Notes: generated from the sequence alone by a model not told the origin. Shown: positions 24,537-33,308, numbered from the stretch's first letter. The stretch is 64,000 nt of DNA from Hymenobacter perfusus (GCF_003944765.1 NZ_RWIU01000001.1:496001-560000); one strand, 5' to 3'. Program-made: numbers and translations.

Positions 24537-25421
24537 ATGTACACGTTTCTGACCACCAGCCCCTGGGCCGATTACGAGCTGCTAGACGCCGGTAACTTTG
24601 AAAAGCTAGAGCGCTTCGGCCAGCACATTCTGGCCCGGCCCGAGCCCCAGGCCATCTGGGACCCGCACCTGCCCGCTTCGGAGTGGCAGCGCGCCAACGC
24701 CATTTTCACCCGCGAGAAAGGCAGTCAGGAACGCGGACAGTGGAAAATCAAGCCCGGCACGCCCGAGCAGTGGATTATCGGCTACGAGCGGCCCGACGGC
24801 CTGAAGCTGCGGTTCCGACTGGGCATGTCGTCGTTCAAGCACGTGGGCCTGTTCCCGGAACAGGACCCCAACTGGCAGTTCATCTATAACCAGACGCGCA
24901 AGCGCCGGGCCGCTACCCCGCGCGTGCTCAACCTGTTTGCCTACACCGGGGCCGCCACCCTGGCCGCCCGCGCCGCCGGCGCCGACGTCACGCACCTGGA
25001 CTCGGTGAAGCAGGTAAACTTCTGGGCCCGCGACAACATGGAAGCCTCCAACCTGGACGGAGTGCGCTGGCTGGTGGAAGATGCCATGAAGTACGTGAAG
25101 CGCGAAGTAAAGCGCGGCAGCAAGTACCAGGGCCTCATCCTCGACCCGCCCGCCTACGGCCGCGGCCCCAACGGCGAGAAGTGGCAGCTGGAAGACGAGC
25201 TGAACGAGATGCTCAAGCTCTGCAAAGAACTGCTCGACCCCGAAGACCACTTTTTTCTGGTGAACCTGTACTCCCTGGGCTTCTCGGCCCTGATTTTGGA
25301 GAACCTGGTGCACGAAATATTCCCCCAGGCCCGCCAGAACCGCGAAATCGGGGAAATTTACCTGCACGACCGGGCCGACCGTAAGCTGCCGCTGGGCACG
25401 TTCTGCCGGTTCGGCAATTAG
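24537..25421 (+). CDS. Class I SAM-dependent methyltransferase, RlmI/RlmK-like
   Basis: 294 residues. The N-terminal part is an RNA-methyltransferase-like region (KIKPGTPEQWIIGYERPDGL). The Rossmann core has motif I VLNLFAYTGAATLAARAAGA, the acidic loop HLDSVKQVNFWARDNME, and motif IV LILDPPAYGRGPNGEKWQL, the DPPxYG signature of the RlmI/RlmKL/YccW group that makes 5-methylcytosine or N7-methylguanine in 23S rRNA. The PUA domain of classical RlmI is absent or reduced, so the exact target is uncertain. The stop codon abuts an 8-base tandem repeat. Confidence 0.88.
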   Translation: MYTFLTTSPWADYELLDAGNFEKLERFGQHILARPEPQAIWDPHLPASEWQRANAIFTREKGSQERGQWKIKPGTPEQWIIGYERPDGLKLRFRLGMSSFKHVGLFPEQDPNWQFIYNQTRKRRAATPRVLNLFAYTGAATLAARAAGADVTHLDSVKQVNFWARDNMEASNLDGVRWLVEDAMKYVKREVKRGSKYQGLILDPPAYGRGPNGEKWQLEDELNEMLKLCKELLDPEDHFFLVNLYSLGFSALILENLVHEIFPQARQNREIGEIYLHDRADRKLPLGTFCRFGN

Positions 25422-25525
25422 GGTAGGAGGGTAAGAGGGTAAGCGTTCAGGAGTTAAACAGTTGAGAATATCTTTCCTCCGAGAAGCTTACCCTCTTACC
25501 CTCCTACCCCTTCACCCTCCTACCC
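25421..25525. repeat. Octamer-built inverted repeat
   Basis: Left arm 25421-25444 is made of three 8-base units (GGGTAGGA, GGGTAAGA, GGGTAAGC). Right arm 25486-25509 is its exact reverse complement, and two further units follow (CTTCACCC, TCCTACCC; to 25525). The 24-bp stem has a 41-base loop and fills the gap between the methyltransferase and phosphatase genes, both plus-strand. Confidence 0.9.
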
Positions 25526-25534
25526 TCTTCCAAC

Positions 25535-26485
25535 GTGCATCATCCGCTCCACCGTCGCCTGGCCCTGATTGATATGGGCACCAACACGTTTCATTTGCTG
25601 ATTGTGGAGCTGCCCGAGCCGCGCCATGCCCAGCCCGTCACGCTGCTGCGCACCAAAGTGGGCGTGCGGCTGGGTGAGGGCGGCATCAGCAAGGGCCAGA
25701 TTGCGCCGGAGCCCTACGCCCGCGCACTGCACACGCTGGCCGGCTTCAAGGAGGAAATGGAGCTGCACCAGGTGACGGACGTGCGCGCCACCGCTACCAG
25801 CGCCATGCGCGTGACCAGCAACGGCCGGGAACTGGTAAAGGACATCTTCGAGCAGACCGGAATTCAGGTGGAAGTCATTGCCGGCGACCGGGAGGCTGAG
25901 CTGATCTGCGCCGGGGTGCGCCGAGCGGTGGCACTTGGGCCGGAAAAGCACCTGATTATCGACATCGGCGGCGGCTCGGTGGAGTTCATCATTGCCAACG
26001 AGCAGACCATTTTCTGGAAGCAGAGCTTCGAAATTGGGGCCCAGCGGCTGTTGGACCAGTTCTTCCCCGACCCCAGCGGCGTTTTCCTGCCCGAGGCCGT
26101 GGCCGCTGAGCAGGCATACCTGCAGCAGGTGCTGGCCCCGCTGGCTGCCGCCGTGCAGGAGCACCAGCCGGTGGGGCTGGTGGGCGCGTCGGGCTCGTTT
26201 GATAGTCTGGCCGATATGCAGCTGGGCCGGTTGCGCACCGAGGCCGAACTGCCCCCCAGCACCGAGCTGGCCTTGGACAGCTTCCGGCGCAGCTACGCGC
26301 AGCTGCTCACGCTGCCCCACGATGAGCGGGCCGCCCTGCCTGGCATCCTGCCCATGCGCGCCGATATGCTAGTAGTGGCCTCTGTGCTCATCGACTATGT
26401 GCTCACGCTGACCGGCATCACCCACCTGCGCACCTCGGCCTACGCGCTCAAGGAAGGCCTGCTGGCCGAAATGCTGGATTCGTAG
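25535..26485 (+). CDS. Ppx/GppA-family exopolyphosphatase
   Basis: 316 residues from GTG 25535 (HHPLHRRLALIDMGTNTFHL). ASKHA-fold motifs: phosphate-1 ALIDMGTNTFHLLIVEL, phosphate-2 IIDIGGGSVEFIIANE, the catalytic region VIAGDREAELICAGV and GASGSFDSL. It matches the short Ppx2-like form made of the Ppx/GppA domain alone, without the HD-type C-terminus of E. coli Ppx. It hydrolyses polyphosphate or pppGpp in the stringent response; which of the two is not decidable here. Confidence 0.93.
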   Translation: MHHPLHRRLALIDMGTNTFHLLIVELPEPRHAQPVTLLRTKVGVRLGEGGISKGQIAPEPYARALHTLAGFKEEMELHQVTDVRATATSAMRVTSNGRELVKDIFEQTGIQVEVIAGDREAELICAGVRRAVALGPEKHLIIDIGGGSVEFIIANEQTIFWKQSFEIGAQRLLDQFFPDPSGVFLPEAVAAEQAYLQQVLAPLAAAVQEHQPVGLVGASGSFDSLADMQLGRLRTEAELPPSTELALDSFRRSYAQLLTLPHDERAALPGILPMRADMLVVASVLIDYVLTLTGITHLRTSAYALKEGLLAEMLDS

Positions 26486-26525
26486 CCCAAGTCGTTCCAG
26501 ACGCTCCATGCGTCCCAGAGCTGAA

Positions 26526-26606
26526 GCCCTGGGCTAGTGAGGCTGAATCCGCTCTTCTTCCTTCTTTCCATCCACCGTCTTTCTGTTTCGCTCAGTAGCC
26601 CAGAGC
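26526..26606. repeat. Imperfect inverted repeat between the phosphatase and Ldh genes
   Basis: GCCCTGGGCTAGTGAG near 26526 can pair with CTCAGTAGCCCAGAGC near 26591, with a second CCCAGCCCTGGG palindrome just beyond. It occupies the 160-bp gap between plus-strand genes and holds no ORF. Confidence 0.55.
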
Positions 26607-26645
26607 CCCAGCCCTGGGGCGCTGGCTGCGGGCTGCATCCCGAAC

Positions 26646-27716
26646 ATGACCTCTACCATTTTCTCCTACAACCAGCTGTTCACCTTCACTGAGGCCGTTT
26701 TCAGTGGAATGGGCTGCTCCGATGAGGACGCCACCCTCGCCACCGAAACCCTGCTGTCGGCCGATTTGCGCGGGGTGGATTCGCACGGCGTGGCCCGGCT
26801 GATTGGCTACGTGCGCCTCTGGGAAGCCGGCCGCATCAACGCCACGCCACGCGTGGGCGTCACCTACGAAACGCCCAGCACCGCCGTAGTGGATGGCGAC
26901 GGGGGCCTGGGGCTGGTGGTCGGCCCGAAAGCCATGCGAGTGGCCCTGGAAAAGGCCCGACAGGTGGGCACTGGCTGGGTATCGGTGAAGAACTCCAACC
27001 ACTTCGGCATTGCCGGTTACCACGCCATGCAGGCGCTGGCCCACGACATGATTGGCATTGCCATGACCAATGCCTCGCCGTTGGTGGCGCCCACATACTC
27101 GCTGGAGCGGCTGCTGGGCACCAACCCCATTGCGGTAGCCGTGCCCGCCGGCGAGCAGCCCGATTTTGTGCTGGACATGGCCACCACCACCGCCGCCAAC
27201 GGCAAGCTCGAAATTGCCCAGCGCAAAAACCTGCCCATTCCCGAAGGCTGGGCGCAGGACGCCACCGGAACCGGCTCGACGGACGCCAACGCCGTGAAAA
27301 ACGGCGGGGCACTGCTGCCCCTGGGCGGGGCCACCGGCTCGCACAAAGGCTACGGGCTGGGCGCGGTGGTCGATATTTTCTCGGCGGTGCTGAGCGGAGC
27401 CAACTACGGGCCGTGGGTGCCGCCCTTCGTGGCGTTCCTGCAGCCTTCCGCAAACCCCGTGGGCCAGGGCTTGGGCCACTTCTTCGGGGCCATGCGCGTA
27501 GATGCCTTCCGCCCCGCCGACGAGTTCAAGGCCCACATGGACAACTGGATTACCACCTTCCGGAAAGCGCAGGCCGTGGAAGGCAAATCCGTCCTCATCC
27601 CCGGCGACCCGGAACGCGAAACCTCCTCCAAACGGCTCATCGACGGCATTTCTTTGCTGGAGCCGGTGCTAAAAGATTTGGAAACCGTAGGCGGCAAGTT
27701 TGGAGTGCGTCTCTAA
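26646..27716 (+). CDS. Ldh-family (malate/L-lactate dehydrogenase type) NAD(P)-dependent oxidoreductase
   Basis: 356 residues, full family length. Features of the LDH2/MDG2 fold: HGVARLIGYVRLWEAGRINA (catalytic His of DSHGV), VVDGDGGLGLVVGPKAMRVA, VSVKNSNHFGIAGYHAMQAL, GIAMTNASPLVAP and GTNPIAVAVPAG, then GSHKGYGLGAVVDIFSAVLS. The family includes malate, lactate, ureidoglycolate and 2,3-diketogulonate reductases; substrate not resolved. It is convergent with the L,D-transpeptidase gene, and its stop codon lies at the tip of a long inverted repeat. Confidence 0.92.
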   Translation: MTSTIFSYNQLFTFTEAVFSGMGCSDEDATLATETLLSADLRGVDSHGVARLIGYVRLWEAGRINATPRVGVTYETPSTAVVDGDGGLGLVVGPKAMRVALEKARQVGTGWVSVKNSNHFGIAGYHAMQALAHDMIGIAMTNASPLVAPTYSLERLLGTNPIAVAVPAGEQPDFVLDMATTTAANGKLEIAQRKNLPIPEGWAQDATGTGSTDANAVKNGGALLPLGGATGSHKGYGLGAVVDIFSAVLSGANYGPWVPPFVAFLQPSANPVGQGLGHFFGAMRVDAFRPADEFKAHMDNWITTFRKAQAVEGKSVLIPGDPERETSSKRLIDGISLLEPVLKDLETVGGKFGVRL

Positions 27717-27946
27717 ATCACAGATGGTGCAGATGAAGCCGCGAATGTCACAGATCTTTTCTGAATCACAGATGATATAGATAGCGCAGATTCGTTCTGC
27801 CAGCTAATAAAAACAAAAAGGGCACTCCTGCTTAAGAGTGCCCTTTTTGTTGCTGTCGTTGTATCAACTTGCTGCTGTATCAGCCTTCATCAACCAGCAG
27901 AACGAATCTGCGGTATCTGCGGCTTCATCTGCCCCATCTGTGATTT
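27715..27946. repeat. Nested long inverted repeat between convergent genes
   Basis: Outer arms 27715-27742 and 27919-27946 match 27 of 28 positions; inner arms 27786-27800 and 27897-27911 are perfect (GCAGATTCGTTCTGC and its complement). The terminator at 27813-27850 sits in the middle. The outer tips overlap the stop codons of both flanking genes. Confidence 0.9.
27813..27850. terminator. Bidirectional intrinsic terminator
   Basis: Perfect 15-bp stem ACAAAAAGGGCACTC / GAGTGCCCTTTTTGT with an 8-base loop, between the convergent Ldh and L,D-transpeptidase genes. Confidence 0.92.
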
Positions 27947-28778
27947 AGATCATCTGGTTGTCGCGGTCCAGCAGGGTGCTCATGGCCACGTCCTGGTTCA
28001 GGTACTTCGAGGAGTAGGATTCATCCGGGCCGTTCAGGAACAGGCAGGTCTGGCCGCCAACAGCTTCGATGATGGCATCCTTCTGGTCCATGGGCAACGC
28101 GGGGCAGCCCAGGCTACGGCCCAGGCGGCCGTTCTGACGGATGAAATCTTCACTCACATAGTCGGCCCCGTGCATTACTACGGAACGAAGCAGGGCGTTG
28201 GTGTTGTAGCCTTCATCGAGGCCCTGCAGCTTGAGGCTGCGGCCGTGCTTGCCAATGTACTCGCCCTCGGTCACGTAAAAGCCCAGGCTGCTCATGTTCG
28301 ACTCATTCTCGTTGGAGAAGTTTGTGGCCATGTTCTCGCCGGAGTTGTGGCCGTGGGCTACCAGCGTGTGGAACTTCACCTGCTTGGCTTCCAGATCCAG
28401 CACCCACAGGCGCTTTTCGGTGGAAGGCAGGCCGAAGTCCACTACCGTCAGCAATTGCTTTTCGCCCAGCTTACCCGACTTCTCGAGGTTGAGGTAACCG
28501 GTCATGGCTTTCTCGAACACCTCGAAACGCAGGCCCTGCTGTTCTACCTGCAGGTCGCGGTAGATGTCGTGCAGATGCTGGTTGAACAGCGTGGTTTTCG
28601 TGACGGCCGGCAGGCGCAGCTCAGCCCCCGGCGTTGGGGCGGCCTTAGTGCGCATGGGCGCGGCCAGCGGCGTAGCTAGGAACAGGGAAGCCACAAACGG
28701 CAATACCCGACGCGCCATCCGGCGGGCCCGGCGCTTCAGACGCTGACGACGCACTACACTCTGATTTTCCATCGACAC
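27945..28778 (-). CDS. Murein L,D-transpeptidase catalytic-domain family protein (YkuD_2), paralog 1
   Basis: 277 residues; ATG 28778 or the second Met at 28772 could start it. A basic N-terminus (RRQRLKRRARRMARR) precedes a membrane-directing hydrophobic stretch VLPFVASLFLATPLAAP. The family core is visible: LTVVDFGLPSTEKRLWVLDL, VAHGHNSGENMATNFSNENE, SSLGFYVTEGEYIGKHGRSL, VVMHGADYV and the active-site GRSLGCPALP with the catalytic Cys. It presumably acts on peptidoglycan in the periplasm. A paralog of the same architecture is at 31886-32743. Confidence 0.9.
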   Translation of the reverse strand: MSMENQSVVRRQRLKRRARRMARRVLPFVASLFLATPLAAPMRTKAAPTPGAELRLPAVTKTTLFNQHLHDIYRDLQVEQQGLRFEVFEKAMTGYLNLEKSGKLGEKQLLTVVDFGLPSTEKRLWVLDLEAKQVKFHTLVAHGHNSGENMATNFSNENESNMSSLGFYVTEGEYIGKHGRSLKLQGLDEGYNTNALLRSVVMHGADYVSEDFIRQNGRLGRSLGCPALPMDQKDAIIEAVGGQTCLFLNGPDESYSSKYLNQDVAMSTLLDRDNQMI

Positions 28779-29078
28779 AGTTCAGTTTCGGTTTCAGGTT
28801 ACAACGGCCCCTCGGGCAAGCGGCCGTTCACGCAGGGTTCTACGAGAACTTACGCATTCCGGATGCCGGCGCGGTAGCCGACAACGGGAAAGGCCATAAT
28901 GCAGATTCCGATATATTAATTCCCCACCCGAATTGAATTGGCAAAAAGAGTATCATTATCCAGCAACAGAACATCGGTATTTTACTATTTATTTCCTGAA
29001 TTTAGAAACCCCAAACTCGCTCCTTCCGGCGCTTCCCTCGCCGCCGCTTTTTCCAACCAATTCCCACAATTCCCACGC
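28779..29078. other. Divergent intergenic region
   Basis: 300 bp between the L,D-transpeptidase gene (minus) and the alpha-amylase gene (plus), noticeably A/T-richer from about 28910. The amylase frame stays open upstream to 28938, but that stretch has no signal peptide and is more likely leader. No clear TAnnTTTG box was found. Confidence 0.5.
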
Positions 29079-31445
29079 ATGTACAACGGTACAAACTCCT
29101 GGTGGCGCAAGCTCACCCTGGCTTCGGCTGCCCTTTTAGTTCTGGGCGGCCAGCCCGCCAAAGCCCAAAAAGTAGTCCTGCAAGGCTACTGGTGGGACTA
29201 CTGGAACACCAACTACCCCAACGGCTGGGCCAACTACATTGCCCTGCTGGCCCCGCGCCTGAAAGCCATGGGCATTGATGCCGTATGGCTGCCGCCTACC
29301 ATCAAAAACGGCAACCAGGGCAACGGCTACTCGCCTTTCGATAACTACGACCTGGGGGATAAGTACCAAAAAGGCTTCACCGCTACCCGCATGGGTAACA
29401 AGGACGAGCTGCTGCGCGCCGTGGCCGTGCTGCACGCCAACGGCATTGAGGTGGTACAGGATATCGTGCTCAACCACAACGACGGGGCCGGCTCCCAGAC
29501 CGGCGGCGGCGGCCAGGATCCGGCTGCCTGGGAAGATGGCTCGACCAGCAAATACAAGAACTTCCGGTACGTGAGCTACAGCAAGCCCGCCACCGACGAA
29601 ACGGCCGCCAACTACCTGGCACGCAACGGCCGATTCCCCAAGAACTGGCAGAACTTCAACCCCAACCCCGGCAACAACTCCACCTCCGGCGACCAGAACC
29701 AGATTCTGTTCGGGCCCGACATCAGCTACTACAACGGCTCCTACGGCCAAAGCTCCAACGCCACGTTCAACCCGACGCAGGGAGCCGACTACATGCGCAA
29801 CAACCAGCGCAACTGGCTGGTGTGGTACAAGAAGCAGGAAGGCTTTGATGGCGTGCGTCTGGACGCCGTGAAGCACTTTCCGGAGTTTGCCATGGAGGAT
29901 TTCCTCTACAACATGCAAAGCAACGCCGGCTGGGCCAACGGCGGCGCTACCATGTACGCCGTGGGCGAATGGGTAGGCGGCAGCGGCCAGATGGACAGCT
30001 GGGTAGCGGGCGTGCAGAACCGCGCCGGCACCTTCGACTTCTCGCTGCGCAATGCGCTGTACAGCATCGTGAGCGGGGGCGGCAACTTCGATATCGGCTC
30101 ATTGCCAACTTACCAGCAGGGCACGCGGGTGGTGCAGATCAACGGGCAGTTCGTGCACCGCACGGTGCCGTTTGTGAACAACCACGACACCTTCCGGCCG
30201 CAGGTGAGTGCCACTGGTAACTACACCGGCTGGAACTCCGGCTCGGAGCTGGCCCCCCACATCGACCCGTTCGACCCGCGCCTCTCGGCTGCGTATGCCG
30301 CCGCGCTGGCCGTGGATGGCTCGCCCCAGATTTTCTTCGAGGACCTGTTCAACATCGGCAACACGGGCAAGCGCTACTCGCACCAGCCCACCAGCACCGT
30401 GGACCTGCCCCAGCGTTCCGACATCGAGAACCTGATCTGGTGCCACCAAAACCTGCGCTTCAAAGATGGCGCTTACAAAGTGCGCTGGCAGGCTGCCGAC
30501 CACCTCGTAATCGAGCGGAGCACCAAGGCCCTCATCGGCATCAACGACAACTTCTCAACCTGGCAGAACAGCACGGTTTCGTGTGATTTCGCGCCCGGCA
30601 CCGTGCTCAAGGACTATTCCGGCGCCAACGGTACCGCTACCGTCACAGTAAGCGGCTCCCAGACCGTGAGCATCAACACGCCGCCCTGCAACGGCACAGC
30701 CACCGGCGGCCGGCGCGGCTACTCGGTGTGGGCCCCGGTGGGCATCGGCACCAACTACGTGCGCGCCGCCATGGCCACTACGCAGGAATGGGAGCTGGCC
30801 GATGACCTGGGTGACTCGCACGCCTCGTCCTTGAAACAGGGCGGGCAGCTGCCGGCCTCGTCCACGGCCTACCGCACGGCGGGCCGCATCTACGTGCAAT
30901 CGGGCAAAGCCGTCACCTATACTTTGTTCCCCACGGATGCTACGCGTAGTTTGGCCGTGGAGCTGGTGAGCGGCACGAGCACCATCGTGAGCAGCAAAAC
31001 CGGTACCGGCAACCTGGTGGGCACCTACACGCCCACGGCCACCGGCTGGCTGACGCTGCGCGCCAAAAACGCCGTGGCCACCAACCCGGCCCAGCGTGCC
31101 TTCATCAAGGCCACCTACACCGCCCCGGCCGTCCTCACCACCACCGCTTTGCGCGAAGCCACCATCACGGCCACCAAGGAAGCCACCGTCAGAGGTGCCG
31201 ACCTGGCCGTGTACCCCAACCCCACCGCTGCTGACCGCATCGACGTGGTAGTACAGTCGCCGAAAGATGTGACAGCCACGCTGCGGCTGACGGACCTGTT
31301 GGGCCGCCCGGTACACGAGCAATCGGTGCGCCTGTACCCCGGCTCCACCGAGCAGCGCCTACGCGTAACGCGGAGCCTGCCCGCCGGCGTGTACCTGCTG
31401 AGCGTACCTGAGCTGAACCTGAGCCGGAAGGTGGTAGTGAAGTAA
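29079..31445 (+). CDS. Secreted GH13 alpha-amylase with T9SS sorting domain
   Basis: 788 residues from ATG 29079, chosen because a signal peptide follows (WWRKLTLASAALLVLGG...PAKAQ). The GH13 barrel begins at about 31 (KVVLQGYWWDYWN). Conserved regions: I VVQDIVLNHND; II GFDGVRLDAVKHF with nucleophile D262; III YAVGEWVGG with acid/base E297; IV FVNNHDTF with D370. An alpha-amylase C-terminal beta domain follows, then a beta-rich module. The last 75 residues are a type A T9SS sorting domain (AVYPNPTAADRID, LRLTDLLGRPVHEQS, LPAGVYLLSV). It is an extracellular endo-acting alpha-1,4-glucan hydrolase. No SusC/D genes are adjacent. Confidence 0.95.
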   Translation: MYNGTNSWWRKLTLASAALLVLGGQPAKAQKVVLQGYWWDYWNTNYPNGWANYIALLAPRLKAMGIDAVWLPPTIKNGNQGNGYSPFDNYDLGDKYQKGFTATRMGNKDELLRAVAVLHANGIEVVQDIVLNHNDGAGSQTGGGGQDPAAWEDGSTSKYKNFRYVSYSKPATDETAANYLARNGRFPKNWQNFNPNPGNNSTSGDQNQILFGPDISYYNGSYGQSSNATFNPTQGADYMRNNQRNWLVWYKKQEGFDGVRLDAVKHFPEFAMEDFLYNMQSNAGWANGGATMYAVGEWVGGSGQMDSWVAGVQNRAGTFDFSLRNALYSIVSGGGNFDIGSLPTYQQGTRVVQINGQFVHRTVPFVNNHDTFRPQVSATGNYTGWNSGSELAPHIDPFDPRLSAAYAAALAVDGSPQIFFEDLFNIGNTGKRYSHQPTSTVDLPQRSDIENLIWCHQNLRFKDGAYKVRWQAADHLVIERSTKALIGINDNFSTWQNSTVSCDFAPGTVLKDYSGANGTATVTVSGSQTVSINTPPCNGTATGGRRGYSVWAPVGIGTNYVRAAMATTQEWELADDLGDSHASSLKQGGQLPASSTAYRTAGRIYVQSGKAVTYTLFPTDATRSLAVELVSGTSTIVSSKTGTGNLVGTYTPTATGWLTLRAKNAVATNPAQRAFIKATYTAPAVLTTTALREATITATKEATVRGADLAVYPNPTAADRIDVVVQSPKDVTATLRLTDLLGRPVHEQSVRLYPGSTEQRLRVTRSLPAGVYLLSVPELNLSRKVVVK

Positions 31446-31465
31446 CTGCTGACTCTATTTAATAG

Positions 31466-31499
31466 AAAAGCCCCGTCGGACTGTTCCGGCGGGGCTTTT
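31466..31499 (+). terminator. Intrinsic terminator of the amylase gene
   Basis: Stem AAAAGCCCCG-tCGG / CCGg-CGGGGCTTTT followed by a T-run, 21 bases after the stop; the A-run on the other side could also serve the minus-strand gene ending at 31521. Confidence 0.88.
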
Positions 31500-31520
31500 T
31501 TGTGTATTGCCAATCATGTC

Positions 31521-31838
31521 CTACCTACAGATAACATCCCCCTTATCTGATATCAGCATTGGTCCTTTTGGATCATTCGGCAGAATTTTCACTTGGACAG
31601 AATCTCCAATCTGACATTCCTGCGAGGTGACCCCATCATTCTCATACATACGCCCCCTATACAGAAACTGCACTTTCGTTTGCCATGTACTTTTCAGGTA
31701 GTGTGACCTCTTGACAATACCGCTAACGCACACTCCATTATTCAACAGATCAACTCTTTGCCTACCCGTGAAGATGTACAGAACAAAAAAACCTGTCATC
31801 AGCACTAATCCAACTGCGACTTGAATTTTACCACGCAT
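31521..31838 (-). CDS. Small membrane-anchored hypothetical protein
   Basis: 105 residues with one N-terminal membrane span (VAVGLVLMTGFFVLYIFTG). The exported part is a small beta domain (GVCVSGIVKRSHYLKSTWQT, KVQFLYRGRMYEND, CQIGDSVQVKILPNDPKGP) resembling DUF3592-type proteins. Its base composition is clearly more AT-rich than its neighbours, which may indicate recent acquisition. It lies between the amylase and the second L,D-transpeptidase gene. Confidence 0.7.
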   Translation of the reverse strand: MRGKIQVAVGLVLMTGFFVLYIFTGRQRVDLLNNGVCVSGIVKRSHYLKSTWQTKVQFLYRGRMYENDGVTSQECQIGDSVQVKILPNDPKGPMLISDKGDVICR

Positions 31839-31885
31839 ATTTTATCAAGGTCGTCTGTTATGCAGCTGTTGAATCATTCTCTCCT

Positions 31886-32743
31886 CTACCGCCACCCCCG
31901 CGCCGCCAGCTGCCGGGCGGCGGCGGCACCATTCAGCCACTTCGATTCCAGGCCGGGGCCGCTGAGGTAGAGGCAGCCGCCCTCCCCTACCGTGCGGATG
32001 ATGGCGCGGTACTGATCCGGGGGCAGGGCGGGGCAGCCGCGGCTGTTGCCGGACTGGCCGTGGCGCTGCAGGTGCTGCTGGCTCACGTAGTCGGCGGCGT
32101 GGAGGACCACGTAGCGGCGCAGGGCGTTGTCGTTCTGGCCCGCGTCGAGGCCACGCAGGCGGCGCGAGAGGCCGTGCTTGCCGCCGTAGGTATCCTGGGT
32201 ACGGTAGAAACCTAGGGCAGTGCAGGCCGATTTCATGACGTTGGAGAAGCGCCGGGCGCGCAGGTGGCCCGAGCCCCGGCCGTGCGCCACGTGGCTGCGG
32301 TGTAGCACCTGGGCCTTGCCCAAATCCAGCACCCACAGCCGATGCTCGGAGGAAGGCAGATCCATGTCGGCCACAGCCAGAATACCCGGCTGACTGATTT
32401 TGCCGGCTTGGCGCAGCGTGAGGTAGCCCACGCAGGCCCGCTCCAGCACTTCCGGGCGCAGCATTTCTGCCTCGGGGCCCAGACTGGCGCGCAACTGCCG
32501 CACGGCCTGGCGCAGCGAATCGGGCACGGCGGCCAGCGGCTCCAGCGGCGTCAGACGCAGCGAATCGGGCAGGGCGGGCGCGGCGACGGAATCGGGAGTC
32601 GGGGCGGCGGCTACGGCTACGCGGGCCACTACTGCCTCGCCCGCCGAGGATTGGCAACCGGCCAGCCCTACCGCCGCCAGCAGCAGGCCTGCTGCGAACT
32701 GCCAGCGGCGAAAAAACGAACAGAAAGGAAGAACAGGCACCAT
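31886..32743 (-). CDS. Murein L,D-transpeptidase family lipoprotein (YkuD_2), paralog 2
   Basis: 285 residues from ATG 32743, followed by a lipoprotein signal (RRWQFAAGLLLAAVGLAGC). The core parallels paralog 1 at 27945: LAVADMDLPSSEHRLWVLDL, VAHGRGSGHLRARRFSN, TALGFYRTQDTYGGKHGLSR, VVLHAADYV and active-site GNSRGCPALPPDQY with the catalytic Cys. The acylated form implies anchoring in the outer or inner membrane facing peptidoglycan. The Ala/Arg-rich linker and very high GC make an alternative frame (31845-32837) open, but that translation has no family features. Confidence 0.88.
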   Translation of the reverse strand: MVPVLPFCSFFRRWQFAAGLLLAAVGLAGCQSSAGEAVVARVAVAAAPTPDSVAAPALPDSLRLTPLEPLAAVPDSLRQAVRQLRASLGPEAEMLRPEVLERACVGYLTLRQAGKISQPGILAVADMDLPSSEHRLWVLDLGKAQVLHRSHVAHGRGSGHLRARRFSNVMKSACTALGFYRTQDTYGGKHGLSRRLRGLDAGQNDNALRRYVVLHAADYVSQQHLQRHGQSGNSRGCPALPPDQYRAIIRTVGEGGCLYLSGPGLESKWLNGAAAARQLAARGWR

Positions 32744-33308
32744 AGCAGCAGAATGAATACGCCCCGAAAATCCGCATTCGGCAGCCTGCATCCAAGCCGC
32801 AGGAATTGCCCCCGTTGACGGCGCACGCCCGAAACAAGTAAAAAGACTCTTTTCTGTCACGAAAAGAGGCTTTTGCATTACCAGCGCTTACCGGAATAAT
32901 ACGGCGCGGAACGGGCGTGACTCCGGCAACGCGCCGCCGCCTGCTGCTCCGTCAGCCGCTGCCGGGTGGGCAGCGGTACCGGCGGCGGCCCAACCGGCAC
33001 CGCTAGGGTTGACAGGTTCAGCGGCGAGGAAATCAGACCAACGGAAAGAGAAGAATTCGAGAAAATGGACATGAGGAAGAAGGTTAGAAAGGGAGAAAAG
33101 ATGGTCGGTTCCAGTCCGGCGGCTTTTTCCAACCGTCGGGCCGGTTATCCTATGCTGACTGTGAACGACTTTGAAACAGCATCAGCGCACGGCCAGTTGT
33201 GCCTGGTTCGGTGGCACAACGTCGTAACAACATCAGCTTACGACAACCGGCCCGACGGCTTCCAGCCGCCGGACCGGGGCCCTTGGATTGGCCCGACGGA
33301 CCGGAACG
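32744..33308. other. Long intergenic region with a possible small ORF
   Basis: 565 bp between the L,D-transpeptidase lipoprotein gene and the TonB receptor gene. It contains the questionable ORF 32878-33072 and separated inverted words (GTCCGGCGGC near 33113 and GCCGCCGGAC near 33268). I see no recognisable RNA or promoter. Confidence 0.5.
32878..33072 (-). CDS. Possible small Pro/Ser-rich ORF, uncertain
   Basis: 64 residues from ATG 33072 (MSIFSNSSLSVGLISSPLNL), with a Pro-rich middle (VPVGPPPVPLPTRQ) and a basic C-terminus (YYSGKRW). No family, signal peptide or membrane span was recognised. It is co-oriented with the downstream L,D-transpeptidase gene. It may be a real small gene or chance coding. 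Confidence 0.25.
   Translation of the reverse strand: MSIFSNSSLSVGLISSPLNLSTLAVPVGPPPVPLPTRQRLTEQQAAARCRSHARSAPYYSGKRW

Noticed and set aside
31845..32837. 330-residue alternative frame over the second L,D-transpeptidase gene
   Set aside because: Arg/Pro-rich with no domain; the other frame has the lipobox and catalytic GCPALP motif.
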